From the NCBI RefSeq assembly GCF_010500925.1, contig NZ_QVMG01000010.1, forward strand, positions 30,579-94,578: a DNA stretch of 64,000 nucleotides. Direction: 5' to 3'. Of the stretch, positions 54,111 through 63,212 are shown one piece after another. The DNA is from Parabacteroides sp. 52 (lineage in GTDB: Bacteria; Bacteroidota; Bacteroidia; Bacteroidales; Tannerellaceae). Both the position numbers and the translations under genes were made by a program. A model generated the notes under the pieces. It searched no databases. It worked only from the letters and a program-made list of their open reading frames with translations, and had not been told where the DNA came from. The first letter of the stretch is position 1, and each line of letters opens with the position of its first letter.

Positions 54111-55817
54111 ATGAGGGTGAAACTAATTCATGTACTCTGTACATTAGCCATAGGTATGTCCTTTTTTTCGTGCGAGAGTGACCTGTTAAGGGAAAAGCAA
54201 CAGCCGGAGGAATCGTCTGATGCAGAGCGAAATGCCTATATCTCGTTTGACCTAGCTGTAGGAGCGGATCGGATTACCCGTGCAGAAACAGAAGAAGGCC
54301 TTGTGAAAGAACAAAAGGTCAGTTCCGTTTATCTCTTATTGTTTGGCGGAGCGGGGCCGGAAGCGCCTCTTCACTACTGTTTTAAATTGAAGGCTTCAAC
54401 AGATGGTTCGACGGATTTTGCGGGAGAAGATGTCTTGGTGGCGGAAACAACCTATACCGGACCCGGAAAGGGCAGTTTCCGATCGAAAGCCAAGCCGATC
54501 CGAAAGGCGGATTACCAGTTGGTTGTTCTCGCCAATTTGCAACCGGGCAAAATAAAGCCGGTATTACCCGGGGCGGGAGTCGATTTGAAAACACTTTTGG
54601 ATGATATTGCTTCTGCCAATGAAGGCGAAGTGGGCGAAAGTATTTTGTCGGATAATGCACTTGTCGAAAGATATAAAATCAGTAATCTGATAACAAATGC
54701 CGTTTCCGGGAATACCCCTTCGGACTTTTTCAACGCTTCTTCGGAGAGTGAGTTTATGATGACCAATGCCAATGGCATTCTTTTTATTGAGGGAGAGCAG
54801 TTGCAAACATCTTCCGTACATGCAGAGGCAGCTCCCTTTTATATCCATCTCGACCGGGTGGTTGCCAAAGTATTGGTGCGTAGGGGGGGGAACTATCAGA
54901 CGAAGAAAGGAACCTTGGATGAGATCCATGGGCTTACCTGGGGGGTGGTGAGAACGAACCGTTTGACTTATTTAGTACGAAACCTGAATTACCTTTCCGA
55001 TCCATTCGGTGCAGCTAATAACTATCAGAGTATAGACAAAGAGACAATCTCCTCCGGTTTGAATCCTGCCTTATCGGGTAATGCGTTGCCAGCCAGGAAG
55101 TACACCTATGCGATAGATCCCAATTATGATGCAGAGGTGTCGGGAGCATCCGATTATGACTCTTATCCGGCAACTATGTATTCGTGGAACTTAAGCCCTA
55201 CCTGTATCGGACAGAATGCAGGAGATACCTACCAGTATATCTTCGAAAATACAATCTCTTTACATCGTCAATCGGCGGATAACTGGAGGGATTATGTGAC
55301 ACAAATAGAGGTAAATGCCTTTATAACCCATCCGGGAGGGCTGACTGCAACAGATTATTATTCCTTTAAAACACCAGGGGGAGAAGCGCGGGTATTTACG
55401 CATACTCAGGCAAATATGTGGTGGATATATGATATGTTTCCTGCGGAAATGGACGGTTTGTCAATCGCTATCGCTAAAGACGAGGCACTCCCTGTAGGAG
55501 AACGTCAGTTTGATTTCTATGCTTCCCAACCATCCGGCGCTTTTCGTAATTCCTTTGGCATCACCTATCATCCCGGAGGATTGAATAAGTACAGGATCCC
55601 GATTAAACATTTTTATGTGCCGGATATAACGGATGCGGAGACAGCACGTAAAACGGTCTATGGCCATTACGGGGTGGTGCGTAATAATGTATATGCCATA
55701 ACAATCCATAGTATCACAGGACCCGGAGATGGACTGACGGATCAGTATATATCTGCGGATGTAACAGTGAATCCATGGTGGGTACGTACCTGGGATGAAG
55801 AGGTGAAATACGAATGA
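54111..55817 (+). CDS. Mfa1/FimA-family fimbrillin, copy 1
   Basis: A 568-residue pilus subunit of the type V (Bacteroidales) class. It is made as a lipoprotein (C21 in FFSC) and has ITRA at residues 55-58, the position where P. gingivalis FimA-type subunits are cut by an Arg-specific protease to release the mature pilin. The fimbrillin core contains ASTDGSTDFAGEDVL and DYQLVVLANL; the C-terminus has YGHYGVVRNNVY and NPWWVR. It is most like copy 4. It is the first of five tandem fimbrillins after the DUF3868 gene. It could be a major or minor subunit; this cannot be decided from sequence alone. Confidence 0.88.
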   Translation: MRVKLIHVLCTLAIGMSFFSCESDLLREKQQPEESSDAERNAYISFDLAVGADRITRAETEEGLVKEQKVSSVYLLLFGGAGPEAPLHYCFKLKASTDGSTDFAGEDVLVAETTYTGPGKGSFRSKAKPIRKADYQLVVLANLQPGKIKPVLPGAGVDLKTLLDDIASANEGEVGESILSDNALVERYKISNLITNAVSGNTPSDFFNASSESEFMMTNANGILFIEGEQLQTSSVHAEAAPFYIHLDRVVAKVLVRRGGNYQTKKGTLDEIHGLTWGVVRTNRLTYLVRNLNYLSDPFGAANNYQSIDKETISSGLNPALSGNALPARKYTYAIDPNYDAEVSGASDYDSYPATMYSWNLSPTCIGQNAGDTYQYIFENTISLHRQSADNWRDYVTQIEVNAFITHPGGLTATDYYSFKTPGGEARVFTHTQANMWWIYDMFPAEMDGLSIAIAKDEALPVGERQFDFYASQPSGAFRNSFGITYHPGGLNKYRIPIKHFYVPDITDAETARKTVYGHYGVVRNNVYAITIHSITGPGDGLTDQYISADVTVNPWWVRTWDEEVKYE

Positions 55818-55863
55818 TATTTAGTATGAACTATCTATAAATTATAAACTTAAGTATTTTAAA

Positions 55864-57672
55864 ATGAACATTATGAAAAAGAAGTGGAAAAGTTTATCAC
55901 TTGCGTTTATTATAGGCGCAGGTTTGACTATGGCATCCTGTAGTGATGACATAAAAAAGGGACCGGAAGTTGTTGACGAACCGGATGGAAATCTGACCTA
56001 CGGTTTTCTTTCGACTCAGTTGGGAGCGGAAGCAGGTATTGGAACGAAGGCCTATGGTGATGAAGATAAAGGGCTTCCTCAGGAGCAATACGTAAAGAAA
56101 ATTCGTTTGGTGTATTATGATGCCAAGACAAAGATCGCAGAATATGCTTTTACGTATGATGTGGCCGGAATCCATTCCGGTGCAGGGCAGGATTTTACAG
56201 GACCCAGTATGTTGGATCCCAATGATTATCCGACAGACCCACTGGGATATGTTCCCGGATTTAATCCGGTAACCAATAGTACTGTATTTGTGCCGAAAGC
56301 GGAAAAAGTACAGGTGAAAGATTATAAACTATTGGTATTGATCAATCCGAGTGCAGATGTGATCACACGCACAAAGGCTATATGGGAAAAAGACGGTCTC
56401 AGAGACGCCGACGGTAACCGACCGGCAGGTAATGAGGTGAAAAATGAATACGCAACCAACCTGGATAATTTCTACAATTACAAGGCGCAGATTTCAGCAA
56501 ACAATCTGACAAACTTCATTGGAACAGCGAACTTCAAAGATGCACCGGAAGACTTCTTTATGTCGAATGCAAAAGGGATCGTTGATGTACCTGTTGCCAA
56601 TATTTTCCATACAGAACTGGAAGCCTATCAGGGACGTGTGAAAGTGGCAGTAGACCGTGCGGTGGCCAAAGTAAGTATGAAAGCAGACCTTAAGCCTTCA
56701 ACGATAAACGCAGCTTGGACTGATACGGATAATGCCGTCTGGAAACTGGATGTAACGAATCTCTCAACCTACTATCTCAGACACCCGGCGAAAACTTCAT
56801 TCGGAACGATGGAAGCTTTAGCTACTCCGAGAAAGAATCTGTATGCAGAAGATACCAATGGGGATAAATACAGTTGGGAAAGATATCTATTCATGGGCTT
56901 ACCTACTCCTTCAGATCTGGTAACTACATCCAAAGCGAATATTCAAACTTATTTTAATTATATCGATGCCAGCCTTTTTGATAATTCGGCCAACACCTAT
57001 AAAGTAGGCAAATTGACACAAGACTGGTTGGACGAATGTGATTCGGAATATGCTCTTGAAAATACGATGGAAGCAGATGAGCAATATGAAGATGTCACAA
57101 CAGCGGTTATCCTGAAAACAAAATATGTTCCGAGAAAAAGTGCGGTTGGTACTGCCATGACAGAGACTACCCCTTATTATGTGTGGAATGGAAAAGTATT
57201 TACAGCCGACGATTTGAATGATGTTAAAAGCTTTGATGCGTCTACTGCTACGGATGCTGAGAAAGAAAAAATGGAGATGTTTTTCACCTTGCAGAAATAT
57301 CTTATTGACAATGCAACAGCAGGAGACGAACTGGAAGTGAGTGGAAACTTTGGTACTGATTACAGTTACTCCGGGGATTCGAAGAAAGTGGGTGCTTTAA
57401 CCTTCAATAAAGACGGTATGAACTACTACCGTATCCTGATACGTCACTTTAATGATGATCTGCAACCGGAAACGATGGCCTATGGTCGTTATGGTATCGT
57501 TCGTAACAACTGGTATCGATTGACATTGAGAGAACTTCTCGGTCCCGGTGATATCGCTGTTCCCGAACCTAAAGGTCCGGATGACAAAGAGAATTGGTGG
57601 ACAGCCGTTGATATTGAAGTATTACCTTGGGTACTGCGTGATCAAGACGTTATTGGTGGCGGTTATTATTAA
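55864..57672 (+). CDS. Mfa1/FimA-family fimbrillin, copy 2
   Basis: A 602-residue pilus subunit, lipoprotein-type (C26 in MASC) and with a GTKA processing motif at 60-63. It has YDYxLLVLINP (DYKLLVLINPSAD), an ENTMEADEQYEDVTTAVIL block shared with copies 3 and 5, and the end block YGRYGIVRNNWY and LPWVLR. Two ATGs (55864 and 55873) are in frame; either could start. A strong hairpin follows its stop codon at 57685-57711, suggesting its mRNA segment is separated or stabilised, as for a major subunit. Confidence 0.88.
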   Translation: MNIMKKKWKSLSLAFIIGAGLTMASCSDDIKKGPEVVDEPDGNLTYGFLSTQLGAEAGIGTKAYGDEDKGLPQEQYVKKIRLVYYDAKTKIAEYAFTYDVAGIHSGAGQDFTGPSMLDPNDYPTDPLGYVPGFNPVTNSTVFVPKAEKVQVKDYKLLVLINPSADVITRTKAIWEKDGLRDADGNRPAGNEVKNEYATNLDNFYNYKAQISANNLTNFIGTANFKDAPEDFFMSNAKGIVDVPVANIFHTELEAYQGRVKVAVDRAVAKVSMKADLKPSTINAAWTDTDNAVWKLDVTNLSTYYLRHPAKTSFGTMEALATPRKNLYAEDTNGDKYSWERYLFMGLPTPSDLVTTSKANIQTYFNYIDASLFDNSANTYKVGKLTQDWLDECDSEYALENTMEADEQYEDVTTAVILKTKYVPRKSAVGTAMTETTPYYVWNGKVFTADDLNDVKSFDASTATDAEKEKMEMFFTLQKYLIDNATAGDELEVSGNFGTDYSYSGDSKKVGALTFNKDGMNYYRILIRHFNDDLQPETMAYGRYGIVRNNWYRLTLRELLGPGDIAVPEPKGPDDKENWWTAVDIEVLPWVLRDQDVIGGGYY

Positions 57673-57684
57673 TGATTTATTACT

Positions 57685-57711
57685 GGAAAGTGATGGCTTA
57701 CATCACTTTCC
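57685..57711 (+). terminator. Hairpin after fimbrillin copy 2
   Basis: Perfect 11-bp stem GGAAAGTGATG (57685-57695) with CATCACTTTCC (57701-57711), 5-nt loop, followed by GGATTTAATTT rather than a clean T-run. It may partially terminate or stabilise the upstream pilin mRNA. Confidence 0.65.
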
Positions 57712-57738
57712 GGATTTAATTTAAACAAAGAATAAGGT

Positions 57739-59439
57739 ATGAGAAATTTCAAAAAAATACGCCTGTTTGCATCTCTCTTATGTGTAGGTCTGTCTTTTAC
57801 AGGATGTAGTGATAATAATGAAAGTGGACACACGCAGTTGACAGATGAGGAAGGTATGTTGGGGATGGGCTATTATGCTCCCAGCTTGCAAACGCCTTTT
57901 GATATTCACTCCCGGGCACCGGGGGATTTGACTGACAAAGAAAAATCAGAAAATGGTACGCCCAATGAAGATAAAGTAAATACAATCCGTTTGGTGTATT
58001 ACAATGTGGAGACCGGAATTGCAGAGTATGCCTTTGATTACGAGTATATTCATACGGCAGGCACAAATGATTTTGCCGGTTCGTCCATGCGTCCGACAGG
58101 GGATTACGATCCTGTAGGTAGTGGTTATTTTACTCCGTTAGCGGAAAAAGTAGCCATAAGAGATTATGAGTTATTGGTTCTTATCAATCCTTGCCAGGAA
58201 ATCAAAGATATAACCAAAGGAAGAAGAGATTATTATGGTGCTCTTCCTATTATAGGAAATCATAAAAACTCGTTTTATGATGCGATCAAAAAGATTAACA
58301 ACAATGATCTTACGGATTTGATAGGGGCACCTAATTCCGCCTCTGTGGATCCCAACAATAAACCGGAGAATTTCTTGATGACCAATTATCAGGAGTTGGT
58401 ATACATACCTGCGGCTCAAATCAAACCGACGGAGGAGGAAGCCTATGCCGCTTCGGAAAAGAAGGCGAATAGAGTGTTTGTCGACCGTGCTGTCGCAAAA
58501 GTGACTGTCGTTCCGGTAGCCGCAGAGGTTCCTGCGATCAAAGCCAAAGTATCGAATCTTTTCTGGCGATTGGATGTGACCAATAAAAGTACATTCTGGA
58601 CGCGACATATGGATAAGATGAAAAGTGGAGTTTTCCCCGAAGAAGATGTGGTGCCTGAAAAACCTCTAAATGTCAATTACAGACATTATCTGTATGCGAA
58701 AGACCCGAACTTTGATGGAGTCAGTCAGGAAAGAACGCCTGTCGGAAGTGTCAGCCATCCGAATACGGAATTCCGTAGACTGAGTGCTTTGAGTGATGTT
58801 TCGATTCCGGTGGGTGATACACATTTTGAATATGCGCCTGAGAATACGATGGAGGCTGATGAACAACAGGAAGACGTGACTACGGCAGTGATCCTGAAGT
58901 TGGATTATCGTCCTACTCACAGTGCCTTAGGTACCGAAGTGAAAACGACGGATCGTTACTTTGTCTGGGCGGGTTATGTACTTACTGCTGAAGACCTGGT
59001 GAAGATCAGAGACTATGATTCGGATCCGCAGAATGTCACCTGGTATGATACGTTTTATACCTTACAAGAACATCTGAAAGCCAAGGCGGGTATATTAGAA
59101 AATACAATAATCGGATTTGGTACGGATTATAAAACGCCACAGAATGCATCGTACCAGGTAGAAGGTATTTCTTATTACTATACAGATACGAACTACTATC
59201 GTATAATGATTCGTCATTATAGTGATCTGTTGGAAAGCCGGGCGATGAGATACGGACGTTTCGGGTTGGTGCGTAACAATGTATACAAATTGACTATCCG
59301 AACGGTGAATGCTCCGGGAACTATCGATATACCGGAACCTCAAGGACCGGATGATAAATTGCAAAGATTGGCCGTTGAAATCGAGGTATTGCCATGGGTG
59401 GTACGTGAACAAGCGGTTGATGTAGGGAATCCTTATTGA
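57739..59439 (+). CDS. Mfa1/FimA-family fimbrillin, copy 3
   Basis: A 566-residue pilus subunit, lipoprotein-type (C23 in FTGC) with HSRA at residues 57-60. It contains DYELLVLINPCQE and ENTMEADEQQEDVTTAVIL as in copy 2, and ends with YGRFGLVRNNVY and LPWVVR. It is closely related to copy 2 in domain blocks, so the two probably arose by duplication. A 16-bp hairpin follows. Confidence 0.88.
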   Translation: MRNFKKIRLFASLLCVGLSFTGCSDNNESGHTQLTDEEGMLGMGYYAPSLQTPFDIHSRAPGDLTDKEKSENGTPNEDKVNTIRLVYYNVETGIAEYAFDYEYIHTAGTNDFAGSSMRPTGDYDPVGSGYFTPLAEKVAIRDYELLVLINPCQEIKDITKGRRDYYGALPIIGNHKNSFYDAIKKINNNDLTDLIGAPNSASVDPNNKPENFLMTNYQELVYIPAAQIKPTEEEAYAASEKKANRVFVDRAVAKVTVVPVAAEVPAIKAKVSNLFWRLDVTNKSTFWTRHMDKMKSGVFPEEDVVPEKPLNVNYRHYLYAKDPNFDGVSQERTPVGSVSHPNTEFRRLSALSDVSIPVGDTHFEYAPENTMEADEQQEDVTTAVILKLDYRPTHSALGTEVKTTDRYFVWAGYVLTAEDLVKIRDYDSDPQNVTWYDTFYTLQEHLKAKAGILENTIIGFGTDYKTPQNASYQVEGISYYYTDTNYYRIMIRHYSDLLESRAMRYGRFGLVRNNVYKLTIRTVNAPGTIDIPEPQGPDDKLQRLAVEIEVLPWVVREQAVDVGNPY

Positions 59440-59448
59440 TAGATTGTC

Positions 59449-59485
59449 TTTATTGAAGAGCTGAGAGTTTCAGCTCTTCAATAAA
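59449..59485 (+). terminator. Strong hairpin after fimbrillin copy 3
   Basis: Perfect 16-bp stem TTTATTGAAGAGCTGA (59449-59464) with TCAGCTCTTCAATAAA (59470-59485), loop GAGTT. No T-run follows on the plus strand, so it may be an mRNA stabiliser or attenuator rather than a full terminator. Confidence 0.7.
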
Positions 59486-59539
59486 CCTTATTACAGAAAA
59501 CAAAAAAGGGATGCCCCTTTGGTAGAAAAATATACGTAT

Positions 59540-61177
59540 ATGAATCTTTGGATTAAAACAATAATGTTCGGTTGGATATGCTGCTTGGGGATTGTCTTTT
59601 CTTCTTGTAGTGATACCTTTTCAACAGATGATGAAGAAAAGCCGGAGGAATCTGCCAAGGAAGGTATGGCTTATTTTTCTTTTAGCCTTACAACGGATTG
59701 GGATTTTCTATCGACAAAAGCCTATGCAGAAGAGGGCTTTGGGTTTGAACGCAGAGTCAATAAGATCTATTTATGCTTCTACGAAGCGGGAGTGCCGGAT
59801 CATATGGCCCAATTGATTTTCCGTGTAGAACTGAATGCTTCAACAGATGGCAGTAGCGCCTTTGCCGGATCGGATGTATTGACAAACATTGCCGGAGAAT
59901 CATATATACCCTCTACAAATAATTTCATAAGCAAACCGATGATTATAGCCCGGCAAGAGTACCAATTGGTCGTCCTGGCCAATCCGACTGCGGCTATATT
60001 AAATAGAGCCAAACCTCAATATACTGTTACGGATACAGAAGGGAAGAAACCGGCTCCGAATCCTTCGGTATTGAAAGACTTATTGGATGAGGTAACCCAT
60101 ACCACGGCTGCCCATTATATGGATAATATTGTCGGCTTCTTTATGAGTAATGCCAATGGAGTAAGACCGGTGAGGCTTTCTCATTTAAGATCGAATCCGG
60201 AAGAAGCGGCTAAGTTCCCGATTGCGGTAAACCTGGATCGTATCGTGGCTAAAGTACGGGTCAATGAAAAAATAACAGGAGCCTCTCAACCGCAAGGATA
60301 TACAGTAACCAAGGTGGCCTGGACCCTGGAGGCGACCAATAAAAAGACCTATTTATTACGTAATTTCGGGCTGTTAGCACCTGCATTCAATGTGATGGAG
60401 ACTGTTGCCAATAGCCCTTATCAAAACAGACTGAATCAGTATGCGGTCGATCCGAACTTTGAAGGACATACTGTCGATGGATACGACTGGGACTCCAATT
60501 ATCTGATTCTGAATACCGGTCCTGCCGGAGGATATCATTCCGCCCCTTTCATGGAATGGAATGATAAAACAAATACAAGAAAAACAAATGCTATTTATGC
60601 ACTTGAAAATACAACTGAACTAACAGAGATGACTACCCCTGCAGAAATGCGAAAGTATGTGACGGGCGTAGTTGTGAAAGCAAATATACAGATAGCTACT
60701 CCTCCGATAAATGGAGGGAACTATTATTCCTGTGTATTGGATAATACTGTCAAGGTTTTTACCCATATGCAGGCTAAAAAATGGAAGACAAATCCTGCGA
60801 CTATACCTGCTGAGATGGAGGGGATTGCGGCCGTATTTGCGGCAGCAGAGGCGGCACCGGGAAGCCCGTTTGATTTCAGTTCGGATACGGAGCCGATTTC
60901 GTTTGTTTATTCGACAGTCACTGAGGCAAAGAATTTAACCTTTCATTATAAAGGCTTGAATATATATCCGCCCATTTATATAAAACATTTTGGATATTCT
61001 TCGGGTACCAATCCATTGTATGGATATTACGGGCTTGTTCGTAACAATATATATGATATAACAGTCAATTCTTTTTTGGGGCCTGCTTCGCCGGTTTCCG
61101 ATCAACATTTATTATCCGTAGATATAAAGATTAATCCTTGGTACATACGGGAAGGACAAGGAGAGGATTTGATGTAA
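59540..61177 (+). CDS. Mfa1/FimA-family fimbrillin, copy 4
   Basis: A 545-residue pilus subunit from ATG 59540, lipoprotein-type (C23 in FSSC), with LSTKA at 57-61. The core ASTDGSSAFAGSDVL and DYQLVVLANP-like segment match copy 1, and KVFTHMQAKKW parallels ARVFTHTQANMWW there. It ends with YGYYGLVRNNIY and NPWYIR. It is separated from copy 3 by the strong hairpin. Confidence 0.86.
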   Translation: MNLWIKTIMFGWICCLGIVFSSCSDTFSTDDEEKPEESAKEGMAYFSFSLTTDWDFLSTKAYAEEGFGFERRVNKIYLCFYEAGVPDHMAQLIFRVELNASTDGSSAFAGSDVLTNIAGESYIPSTNNFISKPMIIARQEYQLVVLANPTAAILNRAKPQYTVTDTEGKKPAPNPSVLKDLLDEVTHTTAAHYMDNIVGFFMSNANGVRPVRLSHLRSNPEEAAKFPIAVNLDRIVAKVRVNEKITGASQPQGYTVTKVAWTLEATNKKTYLLRNFGLLAPAFNVMETVANSPYQNRLNQYAVDPNFEGHTVDGYDWDSNYLILNTGPAGGYHSAPFMEWNDKTNTRKTNAIYALENTTELTEMTTPAEMRKYVTGVVVKANIQIATPPINGGNYYSCVLDNTVKVFTHMQAKKWKTNPATIPAEMEGIAAVFAAAEAAPGSPFDFSSDTEPISFVYSTVTEAKNLTFHYKGLNIYPPIYIKHFGYSSGTNPLYGYYGLVRNNIYDITVNSFLGPASPVSDQHLLSVDIKINPWYIREGQGEDLM

Positions 61178-61331
61178 GCCTGTAATCGAATGGAATGATT
61201 GAACTTGGATTTGAAATGATCTAAAGACTATATAAAGCAATATGAAACGAGTCATTCAAACTGTTTCGCCTAAGGCGATGACATTCGTGTGAGTTCCATA
61301 CGAGCGAAATATAAAAAATAAATAATGACGT

Positions 61332-63176
61332 ATGAAAAAGAAAAAAATAACATATCTCATGACATGGCTATTCCTTATAGGAATGTCTCTTTTTTCTTGT
61401 ACGCAAGAGCATCCGGTAATCCCAGGAGATGAACCGGATCCGAACACAGATCCGACTTGGAAAGATACAGGGTATATCTCTTTGAGTGTAGGTCTGGAAG
61501 GTGTCATCGCAACCAAGGCTGTCGGAGAAAGCGAAGGAATTCCTGTAGAGGCTTATTTTGATGGATTACAAATTATTGTATATGACATGGCTCATACAGC
61601 TGTGCAGACTTATTATTATGATATTGCTTATAAGGGTGTTTTTAATAATAATACCCCGGGCGTGACTTTCGACGAGAGTAATAAAACAATCTTTCTTCCT
61701 CCTATTCCGCTTCAGAAAATGGCCTATAAGATCATAGCCGTATTGAATCCGGGCAATCTACGCAAAGAGAGCCAGGAAGTTCCCGGGATGCAGAGATATG
61801 GATATACCGGCCGTGATTATTTGACTTTGATTCAAACACCCAAACACAAATACAATGACCTGACGGAAGCGGTAAACTTTAAAACGGCTTTCAGCGGAAG
61901 TTCGATAATCCCCAATAGCCCGGCAGATAGGTATGCGGTTGAAATGGGAGTGAATCTTTTTATGATTAACTTCTGGCAGGCTGTGGGTGCAGGTCTTTAT
62001 CCGGGACTTTATACAGGCTGGTTAGAGGATTCGAGGCGTACGGTAAACTTCTTGATGACTAACGCGGATGGCCCTCTTTTGATTGAAGAAGCCGATATCC
62101 AATCCACCCAAGAAGATGCTGCGAAGCCGGCTAACCGTAAAAATATACCTGTAGAACGGGGAGTGGCCAAGGTGGGATTGTTTAAAGCCAATCATATAAC
62201 CCTGCAAGGAAGTACGGGAGCCAATGAAAAAGTATATGCAGGTTTGTCTAAAGGAGCTAAAATGACAGAACCTGTATGGGGTACGGATATTATTAATATG
62301 CGTTCTTTCCTGATCCGACAGACGGCACCAACGGCACCTTCGGCCGGGGGGAATATGGAAACACCGTCAACTGCAAGGGATTTTCGATATGCCGTTGATC
62401 CCAATTTTGAGCAGATTAGTTTAGAAAGACCGGGAGCTTCCGGTGCCGATAAACGCAAAGAGCATTTTTTCTATATCCCGGACGATACTTATTTAATCAG
62501 AGAATGGATCACAGATTCCCCGAGTGGGAATAACCTACTACTGGATGCCAGTAATAGATACAAATACGAATATGTTACCGAAAACACCATGGCTGCCGAT
62601 GAGCAATATGAAGATGTGACGACGCGTATCGTGCTCAAATGCAAATATGCCCCGGCTTCTATAAACATAGGAGATAGCTATTATTATTACCGGGGACATG
62701 CCTTCACACATGCACAGATCTTACACTTCCTGACTGATCCCTCCCTGATTCCGGTTCATCAATATCCTGAATTAGAAGGCTTGGTACAGGTGCTAATAGA
62801 TATGGAAACAAGAGAAGTCTTTTGGCCTGAAGAGGGTACTATCACTTGGCCTCTGCGCAGTGTCGATCCGAATAATCCACCCCAGGAACCCAATGAGTCG
62901 AAAACGTATCGGGAATTAACCTATTACAAAGACGGCGTAAGCTATTATACTATTTTGATTCGTCATTTCAATGAAATAGAAAGTGGAGCATTGATGGGGT
63001 ATGGACGTTATGGAGTCGTGCGAAATAATGTTTACAGAATATGTATTGAAGACGTGCGCGGACCCGGACATATCACCCTTCCTGCTCCGAAAGGGCCGGA
63101 CGATAAAGGGGGGCTTATAGATGCTGATGTCAGAGTTGCACCCTGGCGTGTGACAAGTTTGCATTTTGATTTATAA
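61332..63176 (+). CDS. Mfa1/FimA-family fimbrillin, copy 5
   Basis: A 614-residue pilus subunit, lipoprotein-type (C23 in FSC) with IATKA at 59-63. It carries the ENTMAADEQYEDVTTRIVL block shared with copies 2 and 3, and the YGRYGVVRNNVY block. Its C-terminus differs: APWRVTSLHFDL lacks the Arg after PWxx found in the other four, and it lies next to the Mfa2-type anchor gene. This could mark it as a base or tip-adjacent subunit, which is an inference. Confidence 0.85.
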   Translation: MKKKKITYLMTWLFLIGMSLFSCTQEHPVIPGDEPDPNTDPTWKDTGYISLSVGLEGVIATKAVGESEGIPVEAYFDGLQIIVYDMAHTAVQTYYYDIAYKGVFNNNTPGVTFDESNKTIFLPPIPLQKMAYKIIAVLNPGNLRKESQEVPGMQRYGYTGRDYLTLIQTPKHKYNDLTEAVNFKTAFSGSSIIPNSPADRYAVEMGVNLFMINFWQAVGAGLYPGLYTGWLEDSRRTVNFLMTNADGPLLIEEADIQSTQEDAAKPANRKNIPVERGVAKVGLFKANHITLQGSTGANEKVYAGLSKGAKMTEPVWGTDIINMRSFLIRQTAPTAPSAGGNMETPSTARDFRYAVDPNFEQISLERPGASGADKRKEHFFYIPDDTYLIREWITDSPSGNNLLLDASNRYKYEYVTENTMAADEQYEDVTTRIVLKCKYAPASINIGDSYYYYRGHAFTHAQILHFLTDPSLIPVHQYPELEGLVQVLIDMETREVFWPEEGTITWPLRSVDPNNPPQEPNESKTYRELTYYKDGVSYYTILIRHFNEIESGALMGYGRYGVVRNNVYRICIEDVRGPGHITLPAPKGPDDKGGLIDADVRVAPWRVTSLHFDL

Positions 63177-63212
63177 AGAAATAATTGAATAGAAATATAA
63201 AGAATAAAGAGG

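Noticed and set aside
54111..63176. The five tandem genes as phage tail or toxin polymorphism cassettes
   Set aside because: All five have full-length lipoprotein-type fimbrillin architecture with intact signal peptides and C-terminal blocks; nothing suggests silent or partial cassettes.
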